From contig JAUHZO010000016.1 in the NCBI GenBank assembly GCA_030425925.1, positions 35,555-99,554 of the forward strand: a DNA stretch of 64,000 nt. The letters are read 5' to 3'. Of this stretch, positions 17,107-27,018 are shown piece after piece. This stretch comes from Alphaproteobacteria bacterium. GTDB taxonomy: Bacteria; Pseudomonadota; Alphaproteobacteria; Rhodobacterales; Rhodobacteraceae. The notes beneath the pieces are model-generated. The model was not told the origin of the DNA and searched no databases. It saw nothing but the letters and a program-made list of their open reading frames with translations. Position 1 is the stretch's first letter. Every line of letters starts with the position of its first letter. Position numbers and translations under genes: made by a program.

Positions 17107-19803
17107 TCAATCCTCCTGTGCCCGGCTCTGGACCCAGCGGTTGAGCCAGGCCAGCCCCGCCAGCGCCAGCCCCAGCAGCAGGAAGGACAGCACCCGCGCC
17201 AGCCCCTGCAGGCCCGAGATGTCGATCAGGAACACCTTGGCCACGGTGAGCGCGATCACCGCGACACCGGCCCGGCGGAGCGGATCGGAACGGCGCGCCA
17301 GTGCCTGGTAGAACAGCGCGGCCCCGGTTGCCAGCAGCGCCACGGTGTAGCTGTAAAGCTCGGGATCGGTGGTGCCGAAGTCCAGCGGCATCGCCGCCGC
17401 GCCGCGCCAGAAGTGACGGATGGCCAGGGCCACCCAGACCGCGGTCAGCGCGACGGCCACGGCGGCCAGCCCGCGCCGCAGCAGCCTTGGCGCAAGGTCC
17501 AGCCGCCACGCCCCAAGTGCCAGCACCAGCGCCGGCAACAGATAGGCGGCGGCCAGCGTGTTCAGAACCGGCGGTCCGGCGACATCCTGCAGCGTGAAGA
17601 GCGGGTTGCCAAAGCTGAGCGCCAGGGCCAGCAGGACAAACGCCGACAGACCGAACAGGACCGCCAGCCCCATGCGCAGGAGTTGCAGCGGCGGTCCGGC
17701 CTTCAGCCGCTCCACCTGGGCCAGCGCCAGCCCGGCCCAGATCGTCGCGTGCAGGCCCAGCACCCAATGCGCCGTGGCCTCGGGATGGCCGGTGAAGGCC
17801 TCGATCACGTGATAGAGCAGCAGGCTCAGCGTCATGCCGCCGGTCGACCAGGCGGCGCTTTCCAGAAAGACGCGGGTGCGCGGGCGCTCGGGCAGCATCC
17901 ACAGGGCCAGCACGAAGGCCAGCGTGGTGCCGCCATAGGCCGCCAGCATCTCCAGCACCGGCGCGTCGGTCGCCCGGTCCAGCCCCGGGTCCAGCACCAG
18001 CCGGTAGCCCAGCGCCACCACGCCCGCCAGGGTAAAGCCCGACATCCAGGGCAGGTCGAACCGGCGGTCGAGCGCGGTGGCGGCCAGCACCGTGGCGGCC
18101 AGGGCCAGCGTCAGCGCCGCATCGGTCAGCAGCACCGTCAGCGCAAAGGCCAGACAGGCCAGCGCCGAAAGCGTCGCAAGCGCCGCGCGCCGCTTGTCCG
18201 CGCCATCGGCCCGGGCAAACCGGGCCGCAAGCGCGGTCATGCCCGCCGCCAGGGCCAGCGCATGCAGCGCCCAGGGCCATGCCCCGATCAGCGAGGCAGG
18301 GGCCCAGGTCAGTTCCAGCGCAAGCCCTGCCAGCGGGGCCATCAGCACCGCCGCCGCCGCCCAGACCAGCCCGGACAGGCTGCGGCTGCTGCGCCGGGCG
18401 GCCAGCAGGCCGATGGCCACCGCCATGGCCAGAAGCGCGGTCAGGTCCCAGGGGGTCCGGGATTCGGTTTGCGTCTGCGTCACCTCCAGCGCCGTCTGCA
18501 GCGCATCACGCAGCGGCTGGCTGATGTCGGAAAGGGCGATCAGCAGCAGGAGCGCGGCAGCGGGCAGGGCCGCAAGGTCCTGCAGGCCGGGGGCCGGGCG
18601 CGACGCGGCGATGAAAAGCAGGCTCAGCCCGGTGGCGATGGCGCAGGCGATCCAGAACAGCGGGACCGAACCGCCGCCCAGCCAGAGCAATGCCAGCGAG
18701 GCCGGGCCAAGCGCCAGGGCGGACAGGTAGACCGGAAAGATCGGCCGGGCGTCCTTCGCCAGCCCCAGCACCCGCGCGCTTAGGCAGGGGTGCGGATGGT
18801 CCGGTGTCAGGCTGCGCGCCGGGATCAGCGTGGCCAGCAGCGCCAGGCAGGCCGCGTAGAGCATGGCCGCGGCGTGCAGGCTTTCGTCGAACCCGGCCCC
18901 GGCCACCAGCAGCCATCCCGCGCCGAACCCCAGCGCAACGCTCAGCCCGCTGATCCAGGCCCAGCGGCGCAGGGTGTCGATGCCAAGGCCAAGCGCCGTC
19001 AGCACTCCGAAATAGCCCAGCAGCCATTCCAGACTGTCGCTGCTGCCGCCCACGAGAAACGGGGCGGCGGTGCCGCCGATCAACCCGATGGCGGCCAGAA
19101 GCGGGCCGTGGAACCAGCCCAGCACCAGCCCGGCCAGCGCGATCCCGAACAGGCCCAGCAGCGCCGGGCCCGGTGCGGCCAGATCGTAAAGCAGCCGCGC
19201 AGCCAGAACCGCGCCGAACAGCGATACAAGACCGGCACCGGACAGGACAGAGGGCAGGTAGGCGGTTGCGCTGTCCTCGTCGTCGCCAAAACGGCGGCGG
19301 ATGACTTCGCCGCCGCCGATCAGCGCAAGACCCAGCAGGGCCGCAGCCACCACGCGGGCGGTCGGGGTCAGAAGGCCCGTCTCGATCCCGTATTGCACGA
19401 GAAACAGCCCGGCCAGCGCCAGCGACAGGGCCGAGACGGCATAGAACCAGTGATCGCGCAGCCAGGTGAGCAGACGGGCGACCAGCGAGGGGCCGCGCGG
19501 TTCGGCGTCCGGCTCTGGCAGTTCGGGTGCTGTACGCTTCCACACCGGGGGCTGCGGGGGTGCTGCGGTTTCGGCAATCGGATCGGGCACCGGCGCGGGC
19601 TCGGCGACGGTGGGCTCTGCGACGGCGGGTGCGGTCTGCCCCGGTGCCGTGTCGGGCGGCGGGTCCGTTTGCGTCAGCGCCGCCACGTGCTGGCGCAGCT
19701 CTTCCATCTCGCGCCGCAGGCGGACCAGCGTGACCAGCGCATAGATCAGCCCCGCAGGGATGGCGAGGATCACGAGAATGGCAAGGAGAGCAAGCAGGGG
19801 CAT
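17107..19803 (-). CDS. DUF2339 large polytopic membrane protein
   Basis: This 898-residue protein starts with one helix (ALLAILVILAIPAGLIYALV), then a Pro- and Ala-rich linker with a coiled-coil start (RLRREMEELRQHVAAL, about 28-43) and from about residue 110 onwards some 22-24 predicted transmembrane helices. This layout is that of the DUF2339 family, whose function is unknown and which is sometimes annotated as a cell-surface or wall-associated protein. It is not linked in an operon to any gene with an informative role. A terminator for the neighbouring RTX gene lies about 100 bases upstream of its start. Confidence 0.85.
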   Translation of the reverse strand: MPLLALLAILVILAIPAGLIYALVTLVRLRREMEELRQHVAALTQTDPPPDTAPGQTAPAVAEPTVAEPAPVPDPIAETAAPPQPPVWKRTAPELPEPDAEPRGPSLVARLLTWLRDHWFYAVSALSLALAGLFLVQYGIETGLLTPTARVVAAALLGLALIGGGEVIRRRFGDDEDSATAYLPSVLSGAGLVSLFGAVLAARLLYDLAAPGPALLGLFGIALAGLVLGWFHGPLLAAIGLIGGTAAPFLVGGSSDSLEWLLGYFGVLTALGLGIDTLRRWAWISGLSVALGFGAGWLLVAGAGFDESLHAAAMLYAACLALLATLIPARSLTPDHPHPCLSARVLGLAKDARPIFPVYLSALALGPASLALLWLGGGSVPLFWIACAIATGLSLLFIAASRPAPGLQDLAALPAAALLLLIALSDISQPLRDALQTALEVTQTQTESRTPWDLTALLAMAVAIGLLAARRSSRSLSGLVWAAAAVLMAPLAGLALELTWAPASLIGAWPWALHALALAAGMTALAARFARADGADKRRAALATLSALACLAFALTVLLTDAALTLALAATVLAATALDRRFDLPWMSGFTLAGVVALGYRLVLDPGLDRATDAPVLEMLAAYGGTTLAFVLALWMLPERPRTRVFLESAAWSTGGMTLSLLLYHVIEAFTGHPEATAHWVLGLHATIWAGLALAQVERLKAGPPLQLLRMGLAVLFGLSAFVLLALALSFGNPLFTLQDVAGPPVLNTLAAAYLLPALVLALGAWRLDLAPRLLRRGLAAVAVALTAVWVALAIRHFWRGAAAMPLDFGTTDPELYSYTVALLATGAALFYQALARRSDPLRRAGVAVIALTVAKVFLIDISGLQGLARVLSFLLLGLALAGLAWLNRWVQSRAQED

Positions 19804-19899
19804 GGCGCGGGACCGAGGATGTCAGAGCCAACCCTAGTGCCATGCGTGCCTTTCGGGCAGGTCCGGATTCCCATACCCCGCAGGCCGCGGACAAGAACA

Positions 19900-19917
19900 G
19901 GGGCCGAAACCGGCCCC
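19900..19917 (-). terminator. Terminator after the 582-residue RTX protein
   Basis: GGGGCCG (19900-19906) with CGGCCCC (19911-19917) around AAAC. On the minus strand it is followed by TGTTCTTGTCC, a modest U-rich tail, 24 bases after the stop of the 19941 gene. Confidence 0.65.
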
Positions 19918-19940
19918 CGCCCCCACCGCAACCGGGCAGT

Positions 19941-21689
19941 TCAGTACACGTCGAAATCGGAAACGGTCAGTGCGGTGTTCACGCCGGCCAGCGTTGCCAG
20001 CATCTCGCGGCCCTCGGCGGTCGACCAGTCGTCGTCGAACAGCAGATGGCTGTCGGTGCCGTCGCCCACGGCCAGATAGGCGGCCACGGCCGCACCGGTG
20101 CCCGTCATCGCATCTGCCAGCGTGCCGGTGGAAAAGACCACCTGCTGGTCGTTTGCGGCCTCCAGATCGGCCACGCCCGAAACGATGTCGAAATCGTCCG
20201 CCGACAGGTCACTGTCGCCGCGCACGGTATCTTCGGTGGAGTTGGCAAAGCTGATCGCGCCGCCGTCGAGGAGAGAGATCACGTCCTCGCCCTGCACGAA
20301 ATCGGCGATGCGGTCGGTGCCGGTGCCGGCGTCAAAGTGGAACTCGTCCATGCCCGCGCCGCCGCGCAGGATGTCATTGCCCGCCAGTCCGCCGAAGATG
20401 TCGTTCCCGGCCCCGCCCGCAAGCGAATCGGCACCGGCCCCGCCGACCAGCAGGTCGTCGCCATCGCCGCCGGCGATGGTGTCGGCCCCGTCATCGCCGA
20501 ACAGCCGGTCATCGCCGGACTGCCCGATCAGCAGGTCGCCGTCGTCGCCGCCGCGCAATTCGTCCGCCTCGCCGCCGCCATAGAGCAGGTCCATGCCCGC
20601 CCCGCCGGTCAGCATGTCGGACCCGCTGCCGCCGCCGATCAGGTCGTCGCCCAGACCGCCGTCCAGCATGTCGTCGCCGCTGGCCCCCAGCAGGGTGTCG
20701 TCGCCGCTGTCGCCGGCAATCGTGTCGGCCCCGGCATTGCCCAGAAGCGCGTCGTTGCCCGAACCGCCCTCGACAGCGTCGGACCCGCTGCCGCCGCGGA
20801 CGATGTCGTTGCCTGCGCCGCCCCAGACGATGTCGTTGCCGCTGCCGCCGACCACCGTGTCATTGCCGGCTTCGCCCCAGAGGCTGTCATCGCCGGCCTG
20901 GCCGAACAGCATGTCGGCGCTGTCGCCACCATGGACCATGTCGTTGCCGCGCCCGCTCCAGACCGTGTCCTGACCGCCCCGGGCGTCATAGATGTCGTCC
21001 TGTCCGGTCAGATGCACCAGCTGGCTGCTCTCCATCTGCTGGACCTGCAGCAGGAATTGCGCCTCGGCCACCGTGACCGCCTGCAATTCGCCTGCGGCTG
21101 CGGGCAGGATCGGCACGTAGCCGCCGGTGCCGTTGGCCTCACCGGCCGTGCCCGTGCCGATGCCGTCGGGCAGCATCACGCCATGCAGCACGTATTCGCG
21201 CAGATGCAGCGGCGCGACATCGTCGAAATCGTACTGCGTGCTGCTGACGGGGCTGAAGAAGTTGGCGGGGTCGGTGATGTCGAAGCTTTGCTGGAACAGG
21301 ATGTTGCCATCGCTGTCGGCCATGGGCGAGGTGTCGGTGCTGTCATCCAGCGGCAGCAGGATGTCGCCGTACTGGCCCAGCCCTTCCAGCACCTCCACCG
21401 CGCCGTCGCGGTCGGCGTCATTCGCAATGGTGGGGGTAAAGCTGTCGATGGGCACACCATTGGCGTCAAAGCGGCCATGGATGTGCTGGATATGGGTCTG
21501 GCTTGCGGTGGCGCCCGCCGCCACGATCGATGCCGAAACCGCGCCGCCGCCCATGCCGTCGGTGGTCACGGCAAAGAGCGCGGTGCCGCTGACGCCAGAG
21601 CTGTTCAGTGCGGTGAGGTTCGCCGCGTAGACAGCGTCGGCCATGGCCAGCTGCTGTGCGAAATCGTCGAAAGTCAGGGTCGTGTTCAT
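19941..21689 (-). CDS. RTX calcium-binding protein with N-terminal CHRD-like domain
   Basis: This 582-residue exoprotein was given the ATG at 21689 because AGGAGG lies at 21696-21701 on its strand. Residues about 30-230 form a beta-rich domain containing HIQHIHGRFDANG, reminiscent of CHRD/superoxide-dismutase-like domains (compare the CHRD segment of the 1512-residue protein). From about 240 to 470 there are some 25 GGxGxDxLx RTX nonapeptides. The tail (about 480-582) is acidic and ends VSDFDVY, plausible as a type I secretion signal. No Sec signal and no transporter nearby. Function on the outside of the cell is unknown; calcium-dependent folding is expected from the repeats. Confidence 0.82.
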   Translation of the reverse strand: MNTTLTFDDFAQQLAMADAVYAANLTALNSSGVSGTALFAVTTDGMGGGAVSASIVAAGATASQTHIQHIHGRFDANGVPIDSFTPTIANDADRDGAVEVLEGLGQYGDILLPLDDSTDTSPMADSDGNILFQQSFDITDPANFFSPVSSTQYDFDDVAPLHLREYVLHGVMLPDGIGTGTAGEANGTGGYVPILPAAAGELQAVTVAEAQFLLQVQQMESSQLVHLTGQDDIYDARGGQDTVWSGRGNDMVHGGDSADMLFGQAGDDSLWGEAGNDTVVGGSGNDIVWGGAGNDIVRGGSGSDAVEGGSGNDALLGNAGADTIAGDSGDDTLLGASGDDMLDGGLGDDLIGGGSGSDMLTGGAGMDLLYGGGEADELRGGDDGDLLIGQSGDDRLFGDDGADTIAGGDGDDLLVGGAGADSLAGGAGNDIFGGLAGNDILRGGAGMDEFHFDAGTGTDRIADFVQGEDVISLLDGGAISFANSTEDTVRGDSDLSADDFDIVSGVADLEAANDQQVVFSTGTLADAMTGTGAAVAAYLAVGDGTDSHLLFDDDWSTAEGREMLATLAGVNTALTVSDFDVY

Positions 21690-21818
21690 CGTGTTGCCTC
21701 CTGCGGCGGTGAATGTGCAGGAAGACACGGGCCGCGCCGGCGCGGCGTTTCAGAAAAAAACGTCCGATGTCGCGGGAATTGGCCCAGAGGCCTGAAATCG
21801 CCCGGAACTTTCCGGTGC

Positions 21819-22820
21819 TCAGTCCGACGAGAACAGCCCGCCCAGAGCGCTGCGCACGATGGACCGGACCGAAGGCCGCCGCTTGGGGCCGAAGGGCAGG
21901 GGGCGGCAGACCTCCATCGCGGCCACGCCCACCCGCGCGGTGAGCGCGCCGTTGACCATGCCTTCGCCAAAGCGGCGCGACAGCTTGCCCAGAAGGCCGC
22001 CGCCCAGGATCGGCTCCAGCATGTCGTCCCCCACGGCCACCGCCCCGGTGGCCACCAGGTGGGACATCACCGCCCGGGTCAGACGCCAGCTGCCCAGCGT
22101 ACCGGAACGGCCGCCGTAGATCTCGCCGATGCGCCGGATCATCCGCACATTGGCCGTCAGCGCCGCGGCCACATCGGCCAGCGCCAGCGGCACCAGCGCC
22201 GTGACCGTGGCCACCTGCCGCGCGGCGGCCTCGACCTCGCGCCGGGCGGCGGTGTCGAGCGGGGCCAGCAATTCGGCTTCGGTCAGGCCGAGCAGGGCAG
22301 AGGCGTCGAACACGTCGTCGCGCCGCTCCTTCAGCTTGTCGCGGCCCCAGCGGGTGTCGTCGCGGGTCGCGTACAGGCGGACCAGATCGTCGGTGACCTT
22401 GCGCGCGGCCACCAGGTCTTCGTCCGCCAGTGCCTGGTCGGCAGCGCGGTGTAGCGCGTCGATGCGCTCCAGCCGGGTGAAGGCGGCCAGTTCCTTGATG
22501 GCGATGAGGACAAGCACGATGACAAAGGCCGCAACCAGCGCGGCCACCGCCCAGCCCAGAACCGGCGAGGACGCGATCAGCCCGGTGACGAAGGTCCAGG
22601 CGGCAATCGAGACCAGCGTGCCGACCAGCGCCAGCAGCAGCCGCCAGAACCAGCGCGCCAGCACCGAAGGCGGCCGCGCGGCCAGCGCCGCCACGGTGGT
22701 CATCGCCCGGCCCTGCGCCGGTTCCAGATGCGGTTCGGGCACCGGCGGCACATCGGACGGGCCGGGCGCCTGGGGCGCGTCTTCGAGGTCGATCAGGACG
22801 GGGCCTTTGGGGTCGCTCAT
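21819..22820 (-). CDS. ycjF: YcjF-like DUF697 membrane protein
   Basis: This 333-residue protein is of the TIGR01620/DUF697 type. A Pro-rich N-terminus (1-50) precedes two adjacent transmembrane helices (about 58-80 and 85-108) and a soluble helical C-terminal domain with RRIGEIYGGRSGTLGSWRL (about 237-255) and a Gly-rich GLLGKLSRRFGEGMVNG. It is the usual partner of YcjX; in enterobacteria the pair belongs to stress regulons (heat shock, phage-shock linked). Here the order on the minus strand is ycjX, a GNAT gene, then ycjF, with GTGA and ATGA overlaps, so all three are coupled. Confidence 0.85.
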   Translation of the reverse strand: MSDPKGPVLIDLEDAPQAPGPSDVPPVPEPHLEPAQGRAMTTVAALAARPPSVLARWFWRLLLALVGTLVSIAAWTFVTGLIASSPVLGWAVAALVAAFVIVLVLIAIKELAAFTRLERIDALHRAADQALADEDLVAARKVTDDLVRLYATRDDTRWGRDKLKERRDDVFDASALLGLTEAELLAPLDTAARREVEAAARQVATVTALVPLALADVAAALTANVRMIRRIGEIYGGRSGTLGSWRLTRAVMSHLVATGAVAVGDDMLEPILGGGLLGKLSRRFGEGMVNGALTARVGVAAMEVCRPLPFGPKRRPSVRSIVRSALGGLFSSD

Positions 22821-23278
22821 GCCGGTGCCTCCTCGGGGCTGTGCGCGTGCCAGACATAGCGCAGATCGGGCAGGCCTTCTTCGTTGCCCTGCCCGTCGGT
22901 GCGTTCGGTGACGGCAAAGCCCTCGCGTTCATAGAACCGCTGCGCGGCGGTGTTGGCCTCGAAGGTCCAGAGCGACAGGTGCGGGCTGGCGGCCTTGGCG
23001 TCGTCCAGCAGCGCCTTGCCCACGCCCCTGCCCTGCGCAGGGCGCGTGACGTAAAGCGAATGCACCACCTCGCCCTCGCGTGCGATGAACCCCAGCACGC
23101 GGTCCACGGGATCGCAGGCGACGGTGACCCAGCCGCGGTCGATCATGCGGCCAGCATGGGCGATGTCCTCGGCCCCGGTATGCAGCAGCGGTTTCCAGGC
23201 ATTGGCGGCCACGGCCTCGGTGATCATCTGGCCAAGCTTGCCGGCATCGGTGGACCGGGCGGGGCGCAGGCGGATCAC
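22817..23278 (-). CDS. GNAT family N-acetyltransferase between ycjX and ycjF
   Basis: This 153-residue acetyltransferase has the acetyl-CoA binding loop in [20 protein letters not shown] (about 76-95: R/Q-x-x-G-x-G/A as QGRGVG) and the C-terminal [16 protein letters not shown] block. The start is a GTG at 23278 that overlaps the ycjX stop (GTGA); the protein then begins [16 protein letters not shown], a normal GNAT N-terminus. It ends on an ATGA overlap with ycjF. Insertion of an acetyltransferase inside the ycjXF pair is worth noting; acetylation of one of the partner proteins or of an amine metabolite are both possible. Confidence 0.85.
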   Translation of the reverse strand: MIRLRPARSTDAGKLGQMITEAVAANAWKPLLHTGAEDIAHAGRMIDRGWVTVACDPVDRVLGFIAREGEVVHSLYVTRPAQGRGVGKALLDDAKAASPHLSLWTFEANTAAQRFYEREGFAVTERTDGQGNEEGLPDLRYVWHAHSPEEAPA

Positions 23279-24690
23279 AACCGGTCTCCGATCAGGAACT
23301 GCGCGGCGCGGTCGAGGCGGATATGCGGCGGGCCTTCGCCGGGTTTGAGGCTGAGCGCGGCAGGGGCGAACTGCATGATCCGGTAATCGGCCTCCAGCCA
23401 GCCTTGCGCGCCCTCGCGCGCCGGGCCCAGCAGGTGCGCGGGATCTTCGGGCAGGGCACCGGGATAGAATGCCGCCTGCTTGCCGGTGTCCAGGAGCGTG
23501 CCGCGCACGCAGTCGAGATCCTGCCCGGCATGGGGAAGGGTCTGTTCCACGGTGGCGCGCAGGGCGGCGATGGACATGGCCTGCGTGTCGGCCCCGGCAA
23601 AGCGCGCCCGGTCGCGCGCCTCGCGGGTCAGGGCCTGCATGATCCCGGTCAGCTGCGGGTGCTGCTTGTGGTGCAGATGGTCGGCCTTGGTGGCGGCAAA
23701 GAGGATCCGGTCCACCCGCTTGCCCATCAGAAGCTGGGTCAGAAAGGCATTGGTGCCGGGGCGGAAGGCGGTCAGGATGTCGGCCATGGTCTGGCGCAGA
23801 TCCTCGACCGCGCGGGGCCCGGCATGGATCGCGCCAAGCGCGTCGACCAGCACGATCTGGCGGTCGATCCGGCTGAAATGGTCGCGGAAGAAGGGCCGCA
23901 CGACGCGGGTCTTGTAGGCTTCGAACCGGCGTTCCATCTCGCGCCAGAGCGATCGGCGGGGGGCGTTTTCCACCGGCGGCAAGGGCGCGAAGGTCAGCAC
24001 GGGCGAGCCCGCAAGGTCGCCGGGCAGCAGAAAGCGGCCCGGCGAGCAATCGGAGAAACCCGCCGCGCGGGCGGTCTGCAACGCCCGGGTATAGGCGCGG
24101 GCCAGCGCCTGGGCGCGCGGCTCGTCGAGCCCTTGCGTGCTCGCCTCGCCCTCGGCCAGTGCCACGAAGTCCGGGCCCTCGGGGCGCAGGGCCATGCGGT
24201 CCAGCATGTCGCGCGACCAGGCGGCATAGCTCTTGTCCAGCAGCCCAAGATCCAGCAACCATTCGCCGGGATAATCCACGATGTCGAGATGGACGGTGCG
24301 CGGGCCCTGCAGACCCGCCAGCAGCCCCGCGGGCCGCACCTTGAGCGAGACCCGAAGCTCGGACACGCTGCGGGTGCTGTCGGGCCAGTGCGGGTCCCGC
24401 GCGGTCAGGGCGCCCAGGTGGTTTTCGTAGTCGAAGCGCGGCAGCGTGTCGTCGGGCTGGGGTTGCAGAAAGGCGGTCAGTATGCGCCCTTCGCTTTCGG
24501 CCACCAGTTGCGGCATCCGCCCGCGATCCAGCAGATTGGCCACCAGCGAGGTGATGAACACCGACTTGCCGGAGCGCGACAGACCGGTCACGCCCAGCCG
24601 GATCACCGGCTCGAACAGGGTTTCCGAGATCGTGTCGGAGACGGTCTCGACCCCGCGGGTCAAAGTGTCGGCGATCGTTCCTATGACCAT
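23275..24690 (-). CDS. ycjX: YcjX family P-loop GTPase-like protein
   Basis: This is a 471-residue cytoplasmic protein of the YcjX (DUF463) family. The P-loop is [15 protein letters not shown] (about 35-49), a conserved [16 protein letters not shown] lies at about 134-149, and [18 protein letters not shown] (about 330) resembles a TKAD nucleotide-specificity motif. In enterobacteria the gene is heat-shock inducible; structures of the family show a GTP-binding Ras-like core with extra helical domains. Biological role is still undefined. The divergent 204-base region to truA carries a 10-bp inverted repeat (24758-24793). Confidence 0.88.
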   Translation of the reverse strand: MVIGTIADTLTRGVETVSDTISETLFEPVIRLGVTGLSRSGKSVFITSLVANLLDRGRMPQLVAESEGRILTAFLQPQPDDTLPRFDYENHLGALTARDPHWPDSTRSVSELRVSLKVRPAGLLAGLQGPRTVHLDIVDYPGEWLLDLGLLDKSYAAWSRDMLDRMALRPEGPDFVALAEGEASTQGLDEPRAQALARAYTRALQTARAAGFSDCSPGRFLLPGDLAGSPVLTFAPLPPVENAPRRSLWREMERRFEAYKTRVVRPFFRDHFSRIDRQIVLVDALGAIHAGPRAVEDLRQTMADILTAFRPGTNAFLTQLLMGKRVDRILFAATKADHLHHKQHPQLTGIMQALTREARDRARFAGADTQAMSIAALRATVEQTLPHAGQDLDCVRGTLLDTGKQAAFYPGALPEDPAHLLGPAREGAQGWLEADYRIMQFAPAALSLKPGEGPPHIRLDRAAQFLIGDRL

Positions 24691-24757
24691 CGGGCGTTCC
24701 CAAGCTGCGTTGCGCGCAACTTAGGCTCGGGTCCCGGTGATGTCACCCTCTCGGTGC

Positions 24758-24793
24758 CGGGAAATGCACGCCGCTGGTTTCGCGCATTTCCCG
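24758..24793. promoter_or_regulatory. Inverted repeat between ycjX and truA
   Basis: CGGGAAATGC (24758-24767) and GCATTTCCCG (24784-24793) are perfect inverted copies separated by 16 bases; a third half-copy GGGAAAT lies at 24804-24810. It could be a repressor site or a leader hairpin of the divergent truA or ycjX transcripts. No known regulator consensus was recognised. Confidence 0.35.
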
Positions 24794-24894
24794 CCGCTGT
24801 GAGTGGGAAATCGAGGGCTCTCGACCCTTGGGGCCGGGTCCGCGGTGGACCAGAGGGATTGCGGGGCTGCCGCCGCCACGGTAAGGCGCGGCGC

Positions 24895-25665
24895 ATGCCC
24901 AGATATGCGCTTTTGGTGGAATATGATGGCCGGCCCTTTGCCGGATGGCAGCGCCAGGCCGATCAGCCCTCGGTCCAGGGCGCCATCGAGACCGCGCTGG
25001 CCCGGCTGGAGCCGGGCCCGCGTACCATCGCCGCCGCGGGCCGCACGGATGCGGGTGTGCACGCGCGCGGGCAGGTGGCGCACTGCGACATGGTCCGGGA
25101 CTGGGATCCGTTCCGCCTGTCGGAGGCGTTGAACTATCACCTCAAGCCCGCCCCCGTCGCCATCCGCGACTGCGCCGCGGTGGAGGCCGACTGGCACGCG
25201 CGTTTTTCGGCGGTGGAGCGGCGCTACCTGTTTCGGCTGCTGACCCGGCGCGCGCCGCTGACGCTGGAGGCGGGGCAGGTCTGGAAAGTGCCGCATGATC
25301 TGGATGTTGCGGCGATGCGCGAAGGGGCTGCGCACCTGCTGGGCCACCACGACTTCACCACCTTCCGCTCTGTCATGTGTCAGGCGAAATCCCCGGTCAA
25401 GACGCTTGATGCGCTTGAGATTTCCCGGATCGACACCCCGGCGGGACCGGAGGTGCAGTTTGCCCTGCGCGCGCGGTCCTTCCTGCACAACCAGGTGCGC
25501 TCCATCGTCGGCACGCTGGAGCGGGTCGGGGCCGGGGCCTGGGCCCCCGACGACGTGGCCCGCGCGCTGCAGGCCGCAGATCGCAGCGCCTGCGGGCCGG
25601 TCTGCCCGCCGGACGGGCTGTACCTGACCGGCGTGGGATATCCACAGGATCCCTTTGCCGGATAA
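24895..25665 (+). CDS. truA: tRNA pseudouridine(38-40) synthase TruA
   Basis: This 256-residue enzyme isomerises uridines 38-40 in the anticodon stem-loop of many tRNAs. The catalytic aspartate is in [14 protein letters not shown] (about 46-59). [12 protein letters not shown] (about 10-21), ALNYHLKP and the C-terminal [13 protein letters not shown] are family blocks. The ATG at 24895 is the only start giving the canonical [13 protein letters not shown]-terminus; there is no strong ribosome binding site. It stands alone, with a convergent dioxygenase gene starting 6 bases after its stop. Confidence 0.96.
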   Translation: MPRYALLVEYDGRPFAGWQRQADQPSVQGAIETALARLEPGPRTIAAAGRTDAGVHARGQVAHCDMVRDWDPFRLSEALNYHLKPAPVAIRDCAAVEADWHARFSAVERRYLFRLLTRRAPLTLEAGQVWKVPHDLDVAAMREGAAHLLGHHDFTTFRSVMCQAKSPVKTLDALEISRIDTPAGPEVQFALRARSFLHNQVRSIVGTLERVGAGAWAPDDVARALQAADRSACGPVCPPDGLYLTGVGYPQDPFAG

Positions 25666-25671
25666 GCCTTT

Positions 25672-26481
25672 TCAACTGGCGGCTTGGCGGCGGTAGATCA
25701 CCGGGAACCAGTCTTCGCGCAACCGCTGGCCCGGGGTCATGTCATGGCCCGGAAACGGCGGCGAGGTGCGGCCCGGACGGTCCACATAGCGCGCGTCGTC
25801 GCCCACCAGGCGCAGCGAAAAGGCACGGCGGCGCGTGGCGCTTTCATTGCCGCGCGCGCCGTGCAGGATGCGGAAGTTGAACGCCACCGCGTCGCCCGGC
25901 TCCAGCTCCCATTCGCGGATGTCCATGCCCTCGGCATCCGGGTCGGGCACCGGCATGTAGGCGGTTTCGTCGGGATAGAAGTTCTCCTCGGACAGCCAGC
26001 GCGTTGGCAGCACCGGCTTGGCCCATTTGTGCGACCCGGCAACGCAGCGCAGGGTCGCCTGCGCCACGGGATCGACGGGCGACCAGAAGCTGACGGTCTG
26101 TTCGCCCTCGACGAAATAGTAGGGCCCGTCCTGATGCCAGGGCGTGGGCTTGGAGGTGCCCGGTTCCTTGACCAGCACGTGATCGTGGAACACCTGCGCG
26201 CTGTCCGAGACCATCAGATCGGCGGCCACCTCGGCCGCGGGCGAACTGCGGATCACGGTCTCGAATTCGGGAATGCGGGTCCAGTTGCAGTAGTCGTCGA
26301 AAAAGCGCCCGGTCTCGCCGGGTTTGAGGTTCTCGGCCGCATAGGGCCCGGGTTCGGCCATGTTGCGGGCGATGCCGTCGCGCAGCGTCTCGACATGATC
26401 GGCGAACAGCCCGCGGATCACGACAACGCCATCCCTTTGATAGGTGTCGATATCGGCAGGGGAAATCAGCGGATGGGGCAT
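25672..26481 (-). CDS. Phytanoyl-CoA dioxygenase (PhyH) family protein
   Basis: This 269-residue Fe(II)/2-oxoglutarate-dependent dioxygenase has the iron ligands in WHQDGPYYF (His about 115, Asp about 117) and the distal LHGARGN (about 206), followed by RRRAFSLRLVGDD whose Arg would hold 2-oxoglutarate. It resembles small-molecule hydroxylases of the EctD/PhyH group rather than the peroxisomal enzyme. It is the third gene of a minus-strand cluster, 15 bases after a DUF3726 gene that overlaps an unknown 547-residue gene. Substrate unknown; a product of the two upstream genes is the obvious candidate. Confidence 0.85.
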   Translation of the reverse strand: MPHPLISPADIDTYQRDGVVVIRGLFADHVETLRDGIARNMAEPGPYAAENLKPGETGRFFDDYCNWTRIPEFETVIRSSPAAEVAADLMVSDSAQVFHDHVLVKEPGTSKPTPWHQDGPYYFVEGEQTVSFWSPVDPVAQATLRCVAGSHKWAKPVLPTRWLSEENFYPDETAYMPVPDPDAEGMDIREWELEPGDAVAFNFRILHGARGNESATRRRAFSLRLVGDDARYVDRPGRTSPPFPGHDMTPGQRLREDWFPVIYRRQAAS

Positions 26482-26496
26482 GTCGGGGCCTTCTGT

Positions 26497-27018
26497 TCAG
26501 TCATTGTCGATATCGCCGGCCCCGGCCCCGGCCTGGCGGGACCCGGCGCTGGCGGGCACGTAGGTCCGTGCCGCCAGTGTGCCCAGCCTTGCATGCAGCG
26601 CGTCGGGCACCGCGATGCGGGGTGGCAGGGCGGGGCGGGACGGCGTTTCGGGATCGGCCAGAACCGCCAGCCGCGGCTGGGCGCCGTCCCGCTGCTCGAC
26701 CCGGCACTCGACCAGCCGGACCGGCAGCAGCCGTGCATAGGCCAGCGCCAGCGCATCGTCGCCGGGGTGCAGCGTCAGGCTGACATCGCTGCCCGTCAGG
26801 GCCACCGCGCGCAGCACGTCGTCCATCAGCAGGGGCAGGCGCAGGATCGGGCTGTCCTCGGGATCGTCCAGCGCCGCCAGCACCGCTTCGGGCGCGCGGC
26901 CCGCGCCCAGGTGTACGGCGACCGCCTGGCCGAACTGGTCTGCCTGGCCATGGGGAAAGCCTGCACCCACCGCGGCCTTGCGGGCCAGCGCGCTGATTTC
27001 GTTGGCGGAATAGCTCAT
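26497..27018 (-). CDS. DUF3726 family protein
   Basis: This 173-residue protein starts MSYSANEISALARKAAVGAGFPHGQADQFGQAV. This N-terminal helix pair (NEI...A.KAA.GAG...G.A...G.A) is characteristic of the DUF3726 family known mainly from Rhodobacterales; function is unknown. The rest is an Ala/Leu-rich alpha/beta domain with no catalytic motif I can name. The ATG at 27018 overlaps the stop of the upstream 547-residue gene (ATGA), which fixes the start. Cluster partners are that gene and a PhyH dioxygenase downstream. Confidence 0.7.
   Translation of the reverse strand: MSYSANEISALARKAAVGAGFPHGQADQFGQAVAVHLGAGRAPEAVLAALDDPEDSPILRLPLLMDDVLRAVALTGSDVSLTLHPGDDALALAYARLLPVRLVECRVEQRDGAQPRLAVLADPETPSRPALPPRIAVPDALHARLGTLAARTYVPASAGSRQAGAGAGDIDND

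Noticed and set aside
19842..22454. An 870-codon plus-strand frame opposite the RTX and ycjF genes
   Set aside because: No domain, unusual composition, and it crosses a terminator and two well-supported minus-strand genes.
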